A stretch of 64,000 bases of DNA from the NCBI GenBank assembly GCA_015999745.1, contig JAECQP010000015.1, positions 1 to 64,000 of the forward strand. Reading direction: 5' to 3'. The first letter of the stretch is position 1. Every line of letters begins with the position of its first letter. The notes under the pieces are model-generated. The model was not told the DNA's origin. It did not search any database and was given only the letters and a program-made list of their open reading frames with translations. Below, piece after piece: positions 23,419-33,703 of this stretch. The position numbers were made by a program, and so were the translations under genes. This stretch comes from Sphingobacteriia bacterium (GTDB lineage: Bacteria; Bacteroidota; Bacteroidia; Chitinophagales; Chitinophagaceae).

Positions 23419-26331
23419 ATGTACAGAAAAACTTTTTTTTATTCCTTTTGCCTGATCCTGCTTGCTACGGGTTGGCGCTTTACGGCCCAATCGCAGCCCA
23501 ACACAACAATTGAGCTGAAGAAGCCGGATAAATTTCAGAGCCGGCAACTTGCATCTGAAAAAACAGGAAATAAAAAATTCAGTGTCCCCAAAAGGCTGTA
23601 CAACAATACCGTTAGCCAGTACAATTATTACTTCAATGCCAATGCCAGGCTGGAAAACATCATTGCAAGCGCCAAGGCGAACCATAAGGAAGATTACACA
23701 CAGCTCCTCCCTTTTTATAACTACAGCCTCGAAGAAACGGCAAAGGGACCAATTGATTCCGTGATCTACAAATGCACTGCAGGCATTCTGCTGCATGATC
23801 TCAGAAGCGATTGGGTAGACCGGTTTTATCTTTTGATGGGTAAGGGATACCTGCACAGAAAGGATTTTGATTCTGCGGCCATGGTATTTGCCTATATCAA
23901 CTATGCCTATGCACCCAAGGACGACGGATATGATATCCCCATTGGAAGTAATGCCAGCAACACCAATGGAATCTTCACCATTTCATCCAACGAAAAAAGA
24001 AATTTCTGGAAAAAAATTTCTTCCAAACCACCTTCCCGGAACGAGAGCTTCCTGTGGCAGGTAAGAAATTATATTGAACAGAAAAAACTGACAGAGGCAG
24101 AGGCCCTGCTGGAAATCATCCGTTCCGACAAATTGTTCCCGGCACGTTTAAAAACCGGCTGGTACGAAATGGAAGCCTATCTGCAGTACAGCAAACAGGC
24201 TGGCGACAGTGCCGCATTTTACCTGATCAGGGCCCTGGACAATACAGACAACAAAACAGAAAGGGCCCGTTGGGAATACCTTGCTGCACAGTTACTGGAA
24301 CAATCCGGTAAAGACAGCACTGCAGTAAAAATGTACGGGCAGGCCATCCAACACAGCAGGGACCCTCTCCTGGAAATATATGCCCGATTAAGGGTGGTAA
24401 GTCTTTCGGCGGCCACCAAACCCAACGCATTACTGGAAAACCTCAACCAGTTGCTTGCCATGGCCCGGAGAGATAAATACCAGGGCTACCGGGATATTAT
24501 TTATTATGCCGCTGCCGAACTGGAACTGAAGCGAAAAAATGATGAAGGCGCTGAAAAATGGTTATTAAAAAGCATTCAGCATGCCGAAAGCAATGATGCA
24601 GGAAAGCAACAGAGCCTGCTGATGCTGGCCGATATAAGCTATACTGCCAAAAAATATGTGAACGCCGCCGGCTACTACGACAGCATACAGGTTTCGCTGC
24701 TGAAAGAACCCGCGCAGAAAATAGTGAATGACCGAAGAATACCATTAGATACCATTGCCGCCAATATCCGGTTGATCCGGCACGAAGATAGTGTACAGCT
24801 GATTGCAGCCATGCCATTGGAAGCAAGAACCAACTACCTGAAAGCATTACTGAAAAAACTACGCAAAGAACAGGGACTAAAGGAAACAGAATCCGAAACC
24901 AACTATGGTGGTAATCTTCCTGTGGCTGCCGACGATTTGTTTAAACCATCCGGAAACGATTTTTATTTCAGCAGCAGTTCGCTGAAAGCCAAAGGACTGA
25001 GTGATTTCAAAGCCAGGTGGGGCAACCGTCCCAATATCGACAGCTGGCGCAGGCAATCTGCGATTGACCGCTCTTTCACTACCACACCCGATATGCCGGA
25101 ACAGCCGGCGGATGCGGCGGCAAAAGCTACGGGAGCAAAGGAACTCAACCTCGCTTCCCTCCTGGCAGATTTACCGATGGATACAATTGCGCTTCAGGCA
25201 TCCAATCAGAAAATCAGGAATGTCCTGCTGAGCAACGGGTACAGGTTCCAGTTTTATTTGCAGAACTATCCTGCCGCCATCGATGCCTATGAGGAAATAC
25301 TGAAGCGCTTCCCAGGCATGCCTGCTTCCGAGGAATTGTTGTTCCGTCTAAATGATTGTTACAATAAAACAGGGGAATACAAAAAAGCGGACTCCCTCAT
25401 TAAAACAATGTCGGTGCAATATCCTGCCGGCAAGTTCACCAAAAAACTGACGGTGGTTCCTGCTAAAAATAAATCCGGCGCTGCAGAACAGGCTTACGAA
25501 GCTGTTTACCGCTCTTTCCTGGAGGGAAATTTCGAAAGGGCCAAAGAACAAAAAGTGCAGGCCGACCGGCAGTTTGGTAAAAACTACTGGACACCGCAAT
25601 TACTCTACATCGAATCCATTTATTATACCAAAATGCAGCAGGACAGTATTGCCATTGATCGCCTGCAAAACATCATTGGATTATTCCCAACCTCTGCCAT
25701 GGCTGCAAAAGCCGCTACGATGGCGGACGTATTGAAAAGAAGAAAAGAAATTGAATCCTATCTCACCAACCTGGATATTGAACGGCCTGTTGAGTACGTC
25801 ACCCGCAATGTGGATCTGAACAATACCAACACTTCGAAGGTGGAATTGCCAAGGCCCGATTCCATTGCCCGCTCCGCTCCGCAAAAAATTGCGGCGCCGG
25901 TGAACCTGCCTGCAATGGCACCGCCGGTAACCATCAAAGCTCCGGAAAGCTATCGTTTTATTACCACCGATTCGCAGTATGTTGCCCTGCTGCTGAACCG
26001 GGTGGATCCTGTATTCATCAGCGAAGGGAAAAATGCCTTTAACAGATTTAACCGCGAACAATATTACAACCAGCCCATTGCGCTGAGCGCTGTTCCTTTG
26101 AATGATACCGTTCATTTAATGCTGATCGGACCATTTAAAAATCCAGCGGAAGCGGTGACTTATATAGATAAAACAAGGCCTGTAACGCCTTCCCGGATCC
26201 TGCCCTGGCTTACCGCAGATAAGTACCGGTACAGCATGGTGAGCCCGGCCAATCTGGAACTGTTGCGCCGTAAGAAAGATCCTGCCGCTTACCAGGAATT
26301 TCTGCACCAGCTCTTCCCGGACAAATTTTAA
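23419..26331 (+). CDS. Large TPR protein, probable SprE/PorW (type IX secretion / gliding)
   Basis: A 970-residue secreted protein with a signal peptide and many TPR-like helical repeats. The N-terminal region RLYNNTVSQYNYYFNANARL and the following FYNYSLEET and GKGYLHRKDFDSAAMVFAYI match the SprE/PorW pattern, a periplasmic component linking the type IX secretion core parts. The C-terminal 120 residues (YVALLLNRVDPVFISEGKNA, MLIGPFKNPAEAVTYIDKT) are a ferredoxin-like or SPOR-like domain. Known SprE/PorW proteins are lipoproteins; here the signal region has no lipobox Cys at the cleavage site, which is odd. PBP1A follows 63 bp downstream. Confidence 0.72.
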   Translation: MYRKTFFYSFCLILLATGWRFTAQSQPNTTIELKKPDKFQSRQLASEKTGNKKFSVPKRLYNNTVSQYNYYFNANARLENIIASAKANHKEDYTQLLPFYNYSLEETAKGPIDSVIYKCTAGILLHDLRSDWVDRFYLLMGKGYLHRKDFDSAAMVFAYINYAYAPKDDGYDIPIGSNASNTNGIFTISSNEKRNFWKKISSKPPSRNESFLWQVRNYIEQKKLTEAEALLEIIRSDKLFPARLKTGWYEMEAYLQYSKQAGDSAAFYLIRALDNTDNKTERARWEYLAAQLLEQSGKDSTAVKMYGQAIQHSRDPLLEIYARLRVVSLSAATKPNALLENLNQLLAMARRDKYQGYRDIIYYAAAELELKRKNDEGAEKWLLKSIQHAESNDAGKQQSLLMLADISYTAKKYVNAAGYYDSIQVSLLKEPAQKIVNDRRIPLDTIAANIRLIRHEDSVQLIAAMPLEARTNYLKALLKKLRKEQGLKETESETNYGGNLPVAADDLFKPSGNDFYFSSSSLKAKGLSDFKARWGNRPNIDSWRRQSAIDRSFTTTPDMPEQPADAAAKATGAKELNLASLLADLPMDTIALQASNQKIRNVLLSNGYRFQFYLQNYPAAIDAYEEILKRFPGMPASEELLFRLNDCYNKTGEYKKADSLIKTMSVQYPAGKFTKKLTVVPAKNKSGAAEQAYEAVYRSFLEGNFERAKEQKVQADRQFGKNYWTPQLLYIESIYYTKMQQDSIAIDRLQNIIGLFPTSAMAAKAATMADVLKRRKEIESYLTNLDIERPVEYVTRNVDLNNTNTSKVELPRPDSIARSAPQKIAAPVNLPAMAPPVTIKAPESYRFITTDSQYVALLLNRVDPVFISEGKNAFNRFNREQYYNQPIALSAVPLNDTVHLMLIGPFKNPAEAVTYIDKTRPVTPSRILPWLTADKYRYSMVSPANLELLRRKKDPAAYQEFLHQLFPDKF

Positions 26332-26394
26332 CCATTTTGTGATCGCTATCCCAAAACTCTTGATTAGCTTTATCCCTATTATTTGAAACTCACT

Positions 26395-28803
26395 ATGACC
26401 AGACCAGTTAGGATTTTTTGGCGGATTTTTTTTGGAGGTTTTGCATTTGTAATCCTGCTCTTGTTGATGCTCAATTTTGGCTGGATCGGCAGTATGCCCG
26501 ATTTGGATGATATTGAAAACCCTTCCGCTTCCCTGGCAAGCCAGGTATATGCAGAGGATGGCACCCTGATGGGTAAATATTATATTGAAGACCGGATCAA
26601 CGTTAAATACAAAGACATCAGCAAACACGTAATCAATGCGCTGGTGGCTACTGAAGACGAACGTTTCTATGACCACAGCGGTATTGATGCCAGGTCCCTG
26701 GCCCGTGCTTTTCTTTACCTGGGAAGCGAAGGTGGCGCCAGTACCATCACCATGCAAACGGCCAAGAACCTGTTCACCGAAAACTGGAGCACCAAGAGTT
26801 TTATACTGAGAGGTTTACAGAAATTGAAGGAAGGCATTATTGCGGTGAAACTGGAAAGGCATTTTACCAAGGAAGAAATCATCACTTTATACCTGAACAC
26901 CGTTGCTTATGGCGATAATGTGTATGGTATCAGGAATGCAGCCAAAACATTCTTCCAGAAAGAGCCTGACCGTTTGAATGTGGAAGAGGCTGCCGTATTG
27001 ATTGGTATGCTGAAAGGCGCTACCCTTTATAATCCAAGAAGGAATCCGAAACTGGCGCTCGACAGGAGAAATACCGTGTTGAACCAGATGGTGAGAAATA
27101 AATACCTCGATGCTGCGGAAGCCGATATACTGAAACGTCAGCCCATTGAACTGAACTACAAGAAGCTGGATGAAACCACTGGTCTTGGACCATATTTCAG
27201 AATGGTGCTGGGCGAGGAAATGAAGAAGTGGTGCAAGGAACATAAAAAGAACAATGGAGATGCATATGATCTGTACAGGGATGGTTTAAAAATTTATACC
27301 ACCATCAATCCGCGGATGCAGCTCTATGCAGAGGAAGCGGTGGCCAAGCATATCAGCTACATGCAGAAGCTGCTGAACACACAGGATAACATTAAAAAAG
27401 GTACGGCGTGGAACGGTTTCGAAAATGTACTGGACGGCATCATAAAACAAACCGATCGCTGGAAAAACCTGAAAAAAGAAGGGTTGAGCGATGAGGAAAC
27501 CAGGGCAACTTTCAATCAAAAGGTGCAGATGCGTGTATTTGCATGGAACCCCAACCGGGGGAAGGATACGCTGATGACCCCGCTTGATTCCATCAAATAC
27601 CATCGCCAGATGCTGCAGGCGGGATTCATGGTGATGGATCCGCTGAATGGCCAGATCAAAGCATGGGTGGGCGGTGTTGACTTTAAAACATTCAAATACG
27701 ATCACGCGAATATCAATACCAAACGCCAGGTGGGTTCTACCATCAAACCTTTATTGTACAGCCTTGCCATTGAAGAAGCCGGCTTTACTCCCAATACGGA
27801 AGTGCAGGACGTTCAACAAAGCTTCGGCAGTTTTGGGATGGTACCCAATACGCCTAAAACCTGCACGGGTGGCACCATGCCGATGGCGCTGGCGCTGGCC
27901 AAATCGAGAAACTGTGCATCTGCCTATATTTTAAAACAACTCGATAATACCGCCAATAACGGCGCAAAGCGTTTTGTGGAGTTCCTGAAAAAATGCGACT
28001 TCACCAGTAAAGTTGAACCCTATCCTTCCATTGCATTGGGCGCTACGGAAATTTCCCTCTTCGAAATGATGCAGGGATACAGCATGTTCCCCGGCAGAGG
28101 TTTTAATGCCAAACCCATGTACATCACCCGCATCGAAGACAGAAACGGAAATGTACTGGCTACCTTCACCCCACAGCGAAAGGAAGTCATCAGCGATGTG
28201 ACGGCTTACTCTGTCATCAGGATGATGCAGGGCGTAATGATCAATGGTACCGGTGCAGGCATCTGGCAGTATGATCCGCCGGGAGGTATGGAGATTGCCG
28301 GTAAAACAGGTACTACCAACGATAACAGCGATGCATGGTTTATTGGATATACGCCACAATATCTTGCAGGCGGCTGGGTTGGTTGCGACGACCGCTTCAT
28401 CCGTTTCAACAGTAAGAACGGGGAAGGCGGAAGGGCTGCCATGCCAATCTGGGCTTATTTCTTCGACAAAGCGGCATCCGATCCCAACTGTGGAATCGAT
28501 ACCAGGCTAACCTTCATCAAGCCCGAAGTAATGAGTAATGATATCAATATCGATTACATCAATGGAACATCACCGGTATTAGGTGGTGAGGGAGAAGACA
28601 TGGGAACCGGAACCTCCAGCGACTACGAAATTCCGAAAGACATCAAGCCGGAGGAAATGGGCGCTGAATCGCAGTTCATTATAGAAGAATCGAAGAAGCC
28701 TGCAGATCCGAAAGATCCTAAAAAGCCAGGCACCCCAGCCAACAAACCGGCGGAGAAGCCCAAAACAGTGATGCCTAAAAAGCCAGGCGGAGGTACGCTT
28801 TAA
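26395..28803 (+). CDS. Penicillin-binding protein 1A (class A PBP)
   Basis: A bifunctional peptidoglycan synthase of 802 residues anchored by one N-terminal helix (about 10-30). The GT51 domain shows ALVATEDERFYDHSGID with the catalytic Glu (about 87) and GGASTITMQTAKNLF. The transpeptidase carries GSTIKP (SxxK), SRNCAS (SxN) and GKTGTTNDNSDAW (KTG). The tail is Pro/Lys/Glu-rich and probably disordered. The ATG at 26395 is preferred over a TTG four codons upstream because it starts directly with the basic MTRPVRIFWR segment. Confidence 0.95.
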   Translation: MTRPVRIFWRIFFGGFAFVILLLLMLNFGWIGSMPDLDDIENPSASLASQVYAEDGTLMGKYYIEDRINVKYKDISKHVINALVATEDERFYDHSGIDARSLARAFLYLGSEGGASTITMQTAKNLFTENWSTKSFILRGLQKLKEGIIAVKLERHFTKEEIITLYLNTVAYGDNVYGIRNAAKTFFQKEPDRLNVEEAAVLIGMLKGATLYNPRRNPKLALDRRNTVLNQMVRNKYLDAAEADILKRQPIELNYKKLDETTGLGPYFRMVLGEEMKKWCKEHKKNNGDAYDLYRDGLKIYTTINPRMQLYAEEAVAKHISYMQKLLNTQDNIKKGTAWNGFENVLDGIIKQTDRWKNLKKEGLSDEETRATFNQKVQMRVFAWNPNRGKDTLMTPLDSIKYHRQMLQAGFMVMDPLNGQIKAWVGGVDFKTFKYDHANINTKRQVGSTIKPLLYSLAIEEAGFTPNTEVQDVQQSFGSFGMVPNTPKTCTGGTMPMALALAKSRNCASAYILKQLDNTANNGAKRFVEFLKKCDFTSKVEPYPSIALGATEISLFEMMQGYSMFPGRGFNAKPMYITRIEDRNGNVLATFTPQRKEVISDVTAYSVIRMMQGVMINGTGAGIWQYDPPGGMEIAGKTGTTNDNSDAWFIGYTPQYLAGGWVGCDDRFIRFNSKNGEGGRAAMPIWAYFFDKAASDPNCGIDTRLTFIKPEVMSNDINIDYINGTSPVLGGEGEDMGTGTSSDYEIPKDIKPEEMGAESQFIIEESKKPADPKDPKKPGTPANKPAEKPKTVMPKKPGGGTL

Positions 28804-28835
28804 TTTTGTTGCTGCCGGTCAGCAGCCCGTGTAAT

Positions 28836-30434
28836 TTAGCTGGCGTAAATAACGCCAAACTCCTGCTGTAATCCTTTGGAGGAACGATAGATGACATCCA
28901 TCCATTCAGTTCCGTATTTGCTGTAGAACAGGGCAAAATTATCGGTTCTTTCCTGGAGGTTATTCCCGGGAAACAGCGCCGCTTTTATAGCGGTGATTTG
29001 CCGGATAGTGGTTTCGAATTTATCCTTCTCAGCGCGGAGCATTTTCTTTTCCAGTTCCTCCAGTTTTTTCAGGGCCTTTACTTTCAGCGCCGCCACATGA
29101 TCGGTGAGGCTGTTGTCGATGGCTCCTGCCAGGCTTTCCAGTTTTTGATAGAATACAGTGGCTTCCTGCAGTTCATTGGTCAGTTCCAGTTGATTGGCCG
29201 TACTGGATTTTACCAGTGCATTGATGTAAGCAGTGGTATCGGTAAAAAGATCCTGCTGCCGCATGGCCAGTTTTTCCAGGCGCTGCTGTTGTTCTTTCTC
29301 TACAAAAAGAAAAGAGTTTCTGAGTAGCAACACCGGATAAGGAACACCGGCCGCTTCAAATACTTTTTTAAGTTCCAGCCAGTAAGCCAGTTCTCCCCCA
29401 CCTCCAATAAATGCCACATTGGGCAGGATCGTTTCCTGGAACACACCACGCAGAATTACATTGGGGCTGAACCTTTCAGGATGTTGCTGCAATTCCTGCA
29501 AAATTTCTTCCTGCGTAAAACGAAGCTGAAGCGCCTGAACAGTGAAATGATCACCCTCGGGTTCTATCCTCTCCCGCTTATCATTGATGAGATAAAATAA
29601 ATTGATGGTCCTGCCGGCTGCCTGCACTTTATAGTGCTGAGACAATGCCTGTACAGTTTGCACAACCGCCTCATGAGAAAACTGCCGGGTCAGTTCCCGG
29701 GTCACCGTACCGGTGAATGCGGATTTTAGTCCCGCATGATCCGGTATCACTACCACTACTCCATAGTCTGCAAACAAACGGTTCACCAGTTCCAGCGTTG
29801 CCTGCTGAATCAACTTTCCTTCCGTGTAACACAACCTGAATAATTCAACCAGCGCAGCTCCCTTTGGCAATACAGCTACCTGGCCCTCTATGTTTTGAAT
29901 GATCTTCAGAAAGGCCTTGTCTACCTTCATTCTTCCTACAGCGCCGGTTTGCTTTGTGTCCCATACCAGTTTTTGCCCGCCCACATTCACAAAGCCCAGT
30001 TCGTCCAGATCCGCGTCTTCGCTACCCATATAGTACACTGGTACAAAGCGCGCTCCGGTGAAGCTTTCCGCCAGCTCTTCCGCCAGCTTTACCGCGTGCA
30101 TGATCTTATAGATAAAATACAGCGGCCCGGTAAATATATTGGGCTGGTGTGCAGTGGTAATGGTGAATGTATTGGGTGCCGCCAGCAGTTCAATATTGGC
30201 TTTAACTTTGGGAGATATTTCCAGCCCGCTGTATTGTTCGTGCAAAGCGCTCACAAGCAGGTTCCGGTCAGTAGCTGTTTTTTTTCTCGCCTCCAGGGAT
30301 TGACGGATCCCTTCCAGATCAGGAGTATATTGATAAAACGGACGAAGTGTATCGGCCTGCTTTAAATAGTCGGCAGTAATCTTTGAAAAATATCCTGTGC
30401 CTTCATAAGGCAAAAAAGTGGTGGTACAATCCAT
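28836..30434 (-). CDS. bshC: Bacillithiol biosynthesis cysteine-adding enzyme BshC
   Basis: Adds cysteine to glucosaminyl-malate in the last step of bacillithiol synthesis. The 532-residue protein shows FTITTAHQPNIFTGPLYFIYK, FVPVYYMGSEDADLDELGFV, VVIPDHAGLKSAF and VAFIGGGGELAYWLELKKVF, all typical of BshC, and a long C-terminal coiled coil (about 375-490). bshA and bshB are not nearby. Its presence indicates that this organism uses bacillithiol. Confidence 0.95.
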   Translation of the reverse strand: MDCTTTFLPYEGTGYFSKITADYLKQADTLRPFYQYTPDLEGIRQSLEARKKTATDRNLLVSALHEQYSGLEISPKVKANIELLAAPNTFTITTAHQPNIFTGPLYFIYKIMHAVKLAEELAESFTGARFVPVYYMGSEDADLDELGFVNVGGQKLVWDTKQTGAVGRMKVDKAFLKIIQNIEGQVAVLPKGAALVELFRLCYTEGKLIQQATLELVNRLFADYGVVVVIPDHAGLKSAFTGTVTRELTRQFSHEAVVQTVQALSQHYKVQAAGRTINLFYLINDKRERIEPEGDHFTVQALQLRFTQEEILQELQQHPERFSPNVILRGVFQETILPNVAFIGGGGELAYWLELKKVFEAAGVPYPVLLLRNSFLFVEKEQQQRLEKLAMRQQDLFTDTTAYINALVKSSTANQLELTNELQEATVFYQKLESLAGAIDNSLTDHVAALKVKALKKLEELEKKMLRAEKDKFETTIRQITAIKAALFPGNNLQERTDNFALFYSKYGTEWMDVIYRSSKGLQQEFGVIYAS

Positions 30435-30502
30435 ATAGGCAGTAAAAATACAAATTCATTCAGGCTAACCCAGCCATTTATACTATTTCAACAGGTATTC
30501 GC

Positions 30503-31753
30503 TTAATTAAACCGGTCCGGATCAAACGGACGTATGTCCATGCTCAGTGTTTTTTCCAGCAATACCTCACTTACCAGTTTACCGGTACCTGCTCCCAGGC
30601 TCATACCGATCATGGAATGACCGGTTGCGATCACCAGGTTATCCCACTTGTAAGACTTGCCCAAATAGGGCAGGCCATCTGCCGAACAGGGCCTGAAACC
30701 ATACCAGATCTTGTCTGCAGCAGGAAGGGGCACATCAAATTCGGGATAGAATCTTTTAACCGCCTGCAGCAGGCCCTCTACCCTGTTCATCCTGGGAGGT
30801 GTTTTGGTAGAGGTAATTTCCATAGTACCTCCGAAACGGATCTTATTGCCATCCATCGGGGTTAATGCGGCGCGGCCTTCCACCAATACAGCCGGATGAT
30901 TCAGTTTATAGGGCGAATTTTCCAATGTAACGGAATACCCCCTGCCCGGCATAAGCAGCAGGTCAAGATTTAATTTGGCGGCCAGTTCGCGGCTCCAGGA
31001 ACCTGAAGCCAGCACTACCGCATCAGTGGTGTAAATGTTCTTATCGGTTTTGACGGCAGTAATTTGTTTGCCCTTTTTGTCGAAGCCGGTCACTTCCTCT
31101 TCCTTAATGAAGCGAACGCCCATCTGCTGCAATTGCTTCAATAAGCCCGCCATCAGTTTATTGGGGTACAAATGCGCATCACACTTAAAGAAAAGCGCTC
31201 CCCTGGCATTGATCCTGGTCTGCGGTTCCAGCGCCTGCAATTCATGGTGATTCAGCAATACCGTATCGCTCAGCCCCAGTTCGTGGGCTTTCTCCAGCAG
31301 GTGCCGGCATTTTTCTTCTCCCGCATCGGTTTGAAATACTTCCAGCAGGCCTTTGTGTTCATAGGCAAACTCAAAGCCCGGAATCCGGGTCCATTCCTCA
31401 TACATTTTCTGGCTGATGATGGCGATATCTCTCAACGGAATCGCGGCAAGCTCCACATTTCCCGGTTTAGCCACTTTCATAAACTTCAATCCCCACTTAA
31501 TGAGGTTCCAGTCTAAACGGGGCTGCACATAAAAGGGACTCCTGGGGTCTCCCATCCATTTGATTCCTTGTTTTACAATGCCCGGAGTGGCCAGTGGAAC
31601 AAAGTGGCTTGGGCAGATATAGCCCGCATTACCATATGAACAATTGTTCAGAAAGTTTTCCTTATCGATCACCGTTACCTCGCATCCCTGCTCCCTCAAA
31701 TAATAAGCGCTGCTTAATCCTACTACCCCTCCGCCGATTACTGTTACATTCAT
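30503..31753 (-). CDS. FAD-dependent D-amino-acid dehydrogenase-like oxidoreductase
   Basis: A 416-residue flavoprotein of the DAO/DadA family. MNVTVIGGGVVGLSSAYYLR is the FAD dinucleotide fold, VDAVVLASGSWSRELA-type and WYGFRPCSADGLPYLG are family segments, and the C-terminus NLVIATGHSMIGMSLGAGTG closes the FAD site. DadA deaminates D-amino acids to 2-oxo acids; related enzymes act on hydroxyproline or other amines, so the substrate is not certain. It follows bshC on the opposite-to-PBP1A strand with a 68-bp gap. Confidence 0.88.
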   Translation of the reverse strand: MNVTVIGGGVVGLSSAYYLREQGCEVTVIDKENFLNNCSYGNAGYICPSHFVPLATPGIVKQGIKWMGDPRSPFYVQPRLDWNLIKWGLKFMKVAKPGNVELAAIPLRDIAIISQKMYEEWTRIPGFEFAYEHKGLLEVFQTDAGEEKCRHLLEKAHELGLSDTVLLNHHELQALEPQTRINARGALFFKCDAHLYPNKLMAGLLKQLQQMGVRFIKEEEVTGFDKKGKQITAVKTDKNIYTTDAVVLASGSWSRELAAKLNLDLLLMPGRGYSVTLENSPYKLNHPAVLVEGRAALTPMDGNKIRFGGTMEITSTKTPPRMNRVEGLLQAVKRFYPEFDVPLPAADKIWYGFRPCSADGLPYLGKSYKWDNLVIATGHSMIGMSLGAGTGKLVSEVLLEKTLSMDIRPFDPDRFN

Positions 31754-31865
31754 ATCACTACCAATTGGTATTTTTTATAAAAATACTTAAAAAGCGGAAT
31801 CTCCCTGTTCCACAATTCGGGTTATACCCGCTTTCTGCATAACTTAGTAATATAAGATTGCTGCA

Positions 31866-33125
31866 ATGGAAACATATGGGAAAATACTGCTGATTGCGAT
31901 GCCCTTATTCCTGGTATTGGTTGTACTGGAAAAATGGTGGGGCTGGCGAAAAGGAAATGAAACGGTACGGACAATGGACATGATCTCCAGCCTTACTTCT
32001 GGGATCACCAATTCCACCAAGGATGTATTGGGGCTCAGTATTGTTCTGGTCAGCTACGAATGGATGGTAACACACCTGGCCATCTATCATGTGCAAACCT
32101 CTGTTGCGGCTTATTGCATTGCTTTCATGGCGCTTGATCTCACCGGATACATGGTGCACCGCATAGATCATGAAATCAATTTCTTCTGGAACGCACACCT
32201 GATTCACCACAGCAGCGAGGATTATAACCTGGCCTGCGCCCTGCGCCAGAGCATTTCTACTTTCTTCCGGCTATTTACTATTTTTTTACTGCCGGCAGCA
32301 TTACTGGGGGTTCCTGCCCAGGTAATTGCAGTAGTGGCGCCGCTTCACCTGTTTGCACAGTTCTGGTACCATACACAGCATATCAACAAAATGGGCTGGT
32401 TGGAAAAGATCATTGTTACCCCCTCACATCACCGGGTACACCATGCCATCAATCCGGAATACCTCGATAAAAATTACGGTCAGATCTTTATTTTCTGGGA
32501 CAAATGGTTTGGTACGTTCCAGGAAGAATTGCCCTACGTAAAAGCAGTATACGGAATCACCAGGCCGGTGAGAACCTGGAACCCGATCAAGATCAACTTC
32601 ATGCATATCTGGCTTATGATCAAAGATGCCTGGCATACCCAAAACATCAAAGATAAATTCCGGATCTGGTTCATGCCTACGGGATGGAGACCTGCAGACG
32701 CTGCGGCCAAATACCCGGTGTACAAAATTGAAGACCCCTATCATTTTCAGAAATACGACACCCAATCAACCAAAGGTTTTACGGCATGGGTCTGGATTCA
32801 GTTTGTATTACTGATCGCGTTTATTTCTTATCTCTTTGGCAATATTGCAACAATCGGCAGTCCGGGCATTTTCTACTATGGCGCATTTGTATTTCTGTTT
32901 GTATACGCTTATACAGAATTAATGGACCGGAATCCATACGCATGGGTCTGGGAACTGGCCAAATCGGCGCTGGGGCTTGCCTTACTGTACCAAACCGGGG
33001 ACTGGTTTGGCGCCGGTAAACTCTTTACGGGCACCCCCTACCTGTTGATCATTTACTTCATTGCAACGGCAATGATATCCATGTTGTTTTCGGTGAACAA
33101 ATCAATAAAAACAGCTGGCGCTTAA
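31866..33125 (+). CDS. Sterol desaturase / fatty acid hydroxylase family membrane protein
   Basis: A 419-residue integral membrane di-iron enzyme. The family histidine clusters are visible: HRIDHE near residue 98, HLIHHSSEDYN near 113, HTQHINK, and SHHRVHHAINPEYLDKNYGQ near 185. Several membrane helices precede and follow, with three more at the C-terminus (about 315-410). Family members hydroxylate or desaturate lipids, including alkylglycerol ethers and sphingolipids; Chitinophagaceae-type bacteria often contain sphingolipids, but the substrate here is unknown. A near-consensus -7 box (TAAGATTG) lies five bases before the ATG. Confidence 0.9.
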   Translation: METYGKILLIAMPLFLVLVVLEKWWGWRKGNETVRTMDMISSLTSGITNSTKDVLGLSIVLVSYEWMVTHLAIYHVQTSVAAYCIAFMALDLTGYMVHRIDHEINFFWNAHLIHHSSEDYNLACALRQSISTFFRLFTIFLLPAALLGVPAQVIAVVAPLHLFAQFWYHTQHINKMGWLEKIIVTPSHHRVHHAINPEYLDKNYGQIFIFWDKWFGTFQEELPYVKAVYGITRPVRTWNPIKINFMHIWLMIKDAWHTQNIKDKFRIWFMPTGWRPADAAAKYPVYKIEDPYHFQKYDTQSTKGFTAWVWIQFVLLIAFISYLFGNIATIGSPGIFYYGAFVFLFVYAYTELMDRNPYAWVWELAKSALGLALLYQTGDWFGAGKLFTGTPYLLIIYFIATAMISMLFSVNKSIKTAGA

Positions 33126-33137
33126 CCGGCAACCGGC

Positions 33138-33623
33138 TTACTTCATATCGTCGCTGGTAAACCGCAGCGGCAATAACATAGCGGCGTCTGGCACAATAAA
33201 TACTTCGCCTTCCATCCCACTCAGGATTAAACGAATCGGGTGATTCAATCGGGTTTGGTATTCCATAATTGTTTGCCGGCAAATTCCACAGGGAGAAATC
33301 GGGTGATCACTGGCCGCCTTCCTGTTGTGAAAACTGATGGCAATGGTTTCAATGGCCGTATTGGGATAGATCGATGAAATGGCGGAGAGCAATACCCGCT
33401 CCGCGCAAAGCCCAACCGGCGTACTCGCATTTTCCTGGTTGCTGCCATTCACTATTTCGCCATTGGCCAGCAAGGCTGCTGCACCAACCTGAAATTCTGA
33501 ATAAGGCGCGTATGCTGTGTCCGTATTTTTTCTTGCCTGCTCCAGTAAAGTGGCATCCGCTTTATTCAGCGCTTCAATAGAATGATAAATGTCATACACA
33601 AAACGAACCTCTTTCTGCTGCAT
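33138..33623 (-). CDS. cdd: Cytidine deaminase
   Basis: Deaminates cytidine and deoxycytidine in pyrimidine salvage. The 161-residue protein has AYAPYSEFQVGAAALLANGE, the zinc-site LCAERV with the proton-shuttle Glu, and SPCGICRQTIMEY with the two Cys zinc ligands. The ATG at 33623 (MQQKEVRFV) is preferred over one seven codons upstream, because the latter falls inside the terminator of the next operon at 33643-33674. Confidence 0.94.
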   Translation of the reverse strand: MQQKEVRFVYDIYHSIEALNKADATLLEQARKNTDTAYAPYSEFQVGAAALLANGEIVNGSNQENASTPVGLCAERVLLSAISSIYPNTAIETIAISFHNRKAASDHPISPCGICRQTIMEYQTRLNHPIRLILSGMEGEVFIVPDAAMLLPLRFTSDDMK

Positions 33624-33642
33624 AGTCAAAACCTGTTTAGAC

Positions 33643-33674
33643 AAAAAAGTCCTCCAAACTAGTGTAAGGAGGAC
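33643..33674 (-). terminator. Intrinsic terminator of the pdhB-lepB gene group
   Basis: Minus strand: GTCCTCC/GGAGGAC stem (7 bp) with a 12-base loop followed by six T residues, 30 bp beyond the lepB stop codon and just before the cdd start. Confidence 0.85.
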
Positions 33675-33703
33675 CCTTTCGGTCAGTTAAGATACGAAAT
33701 ATT

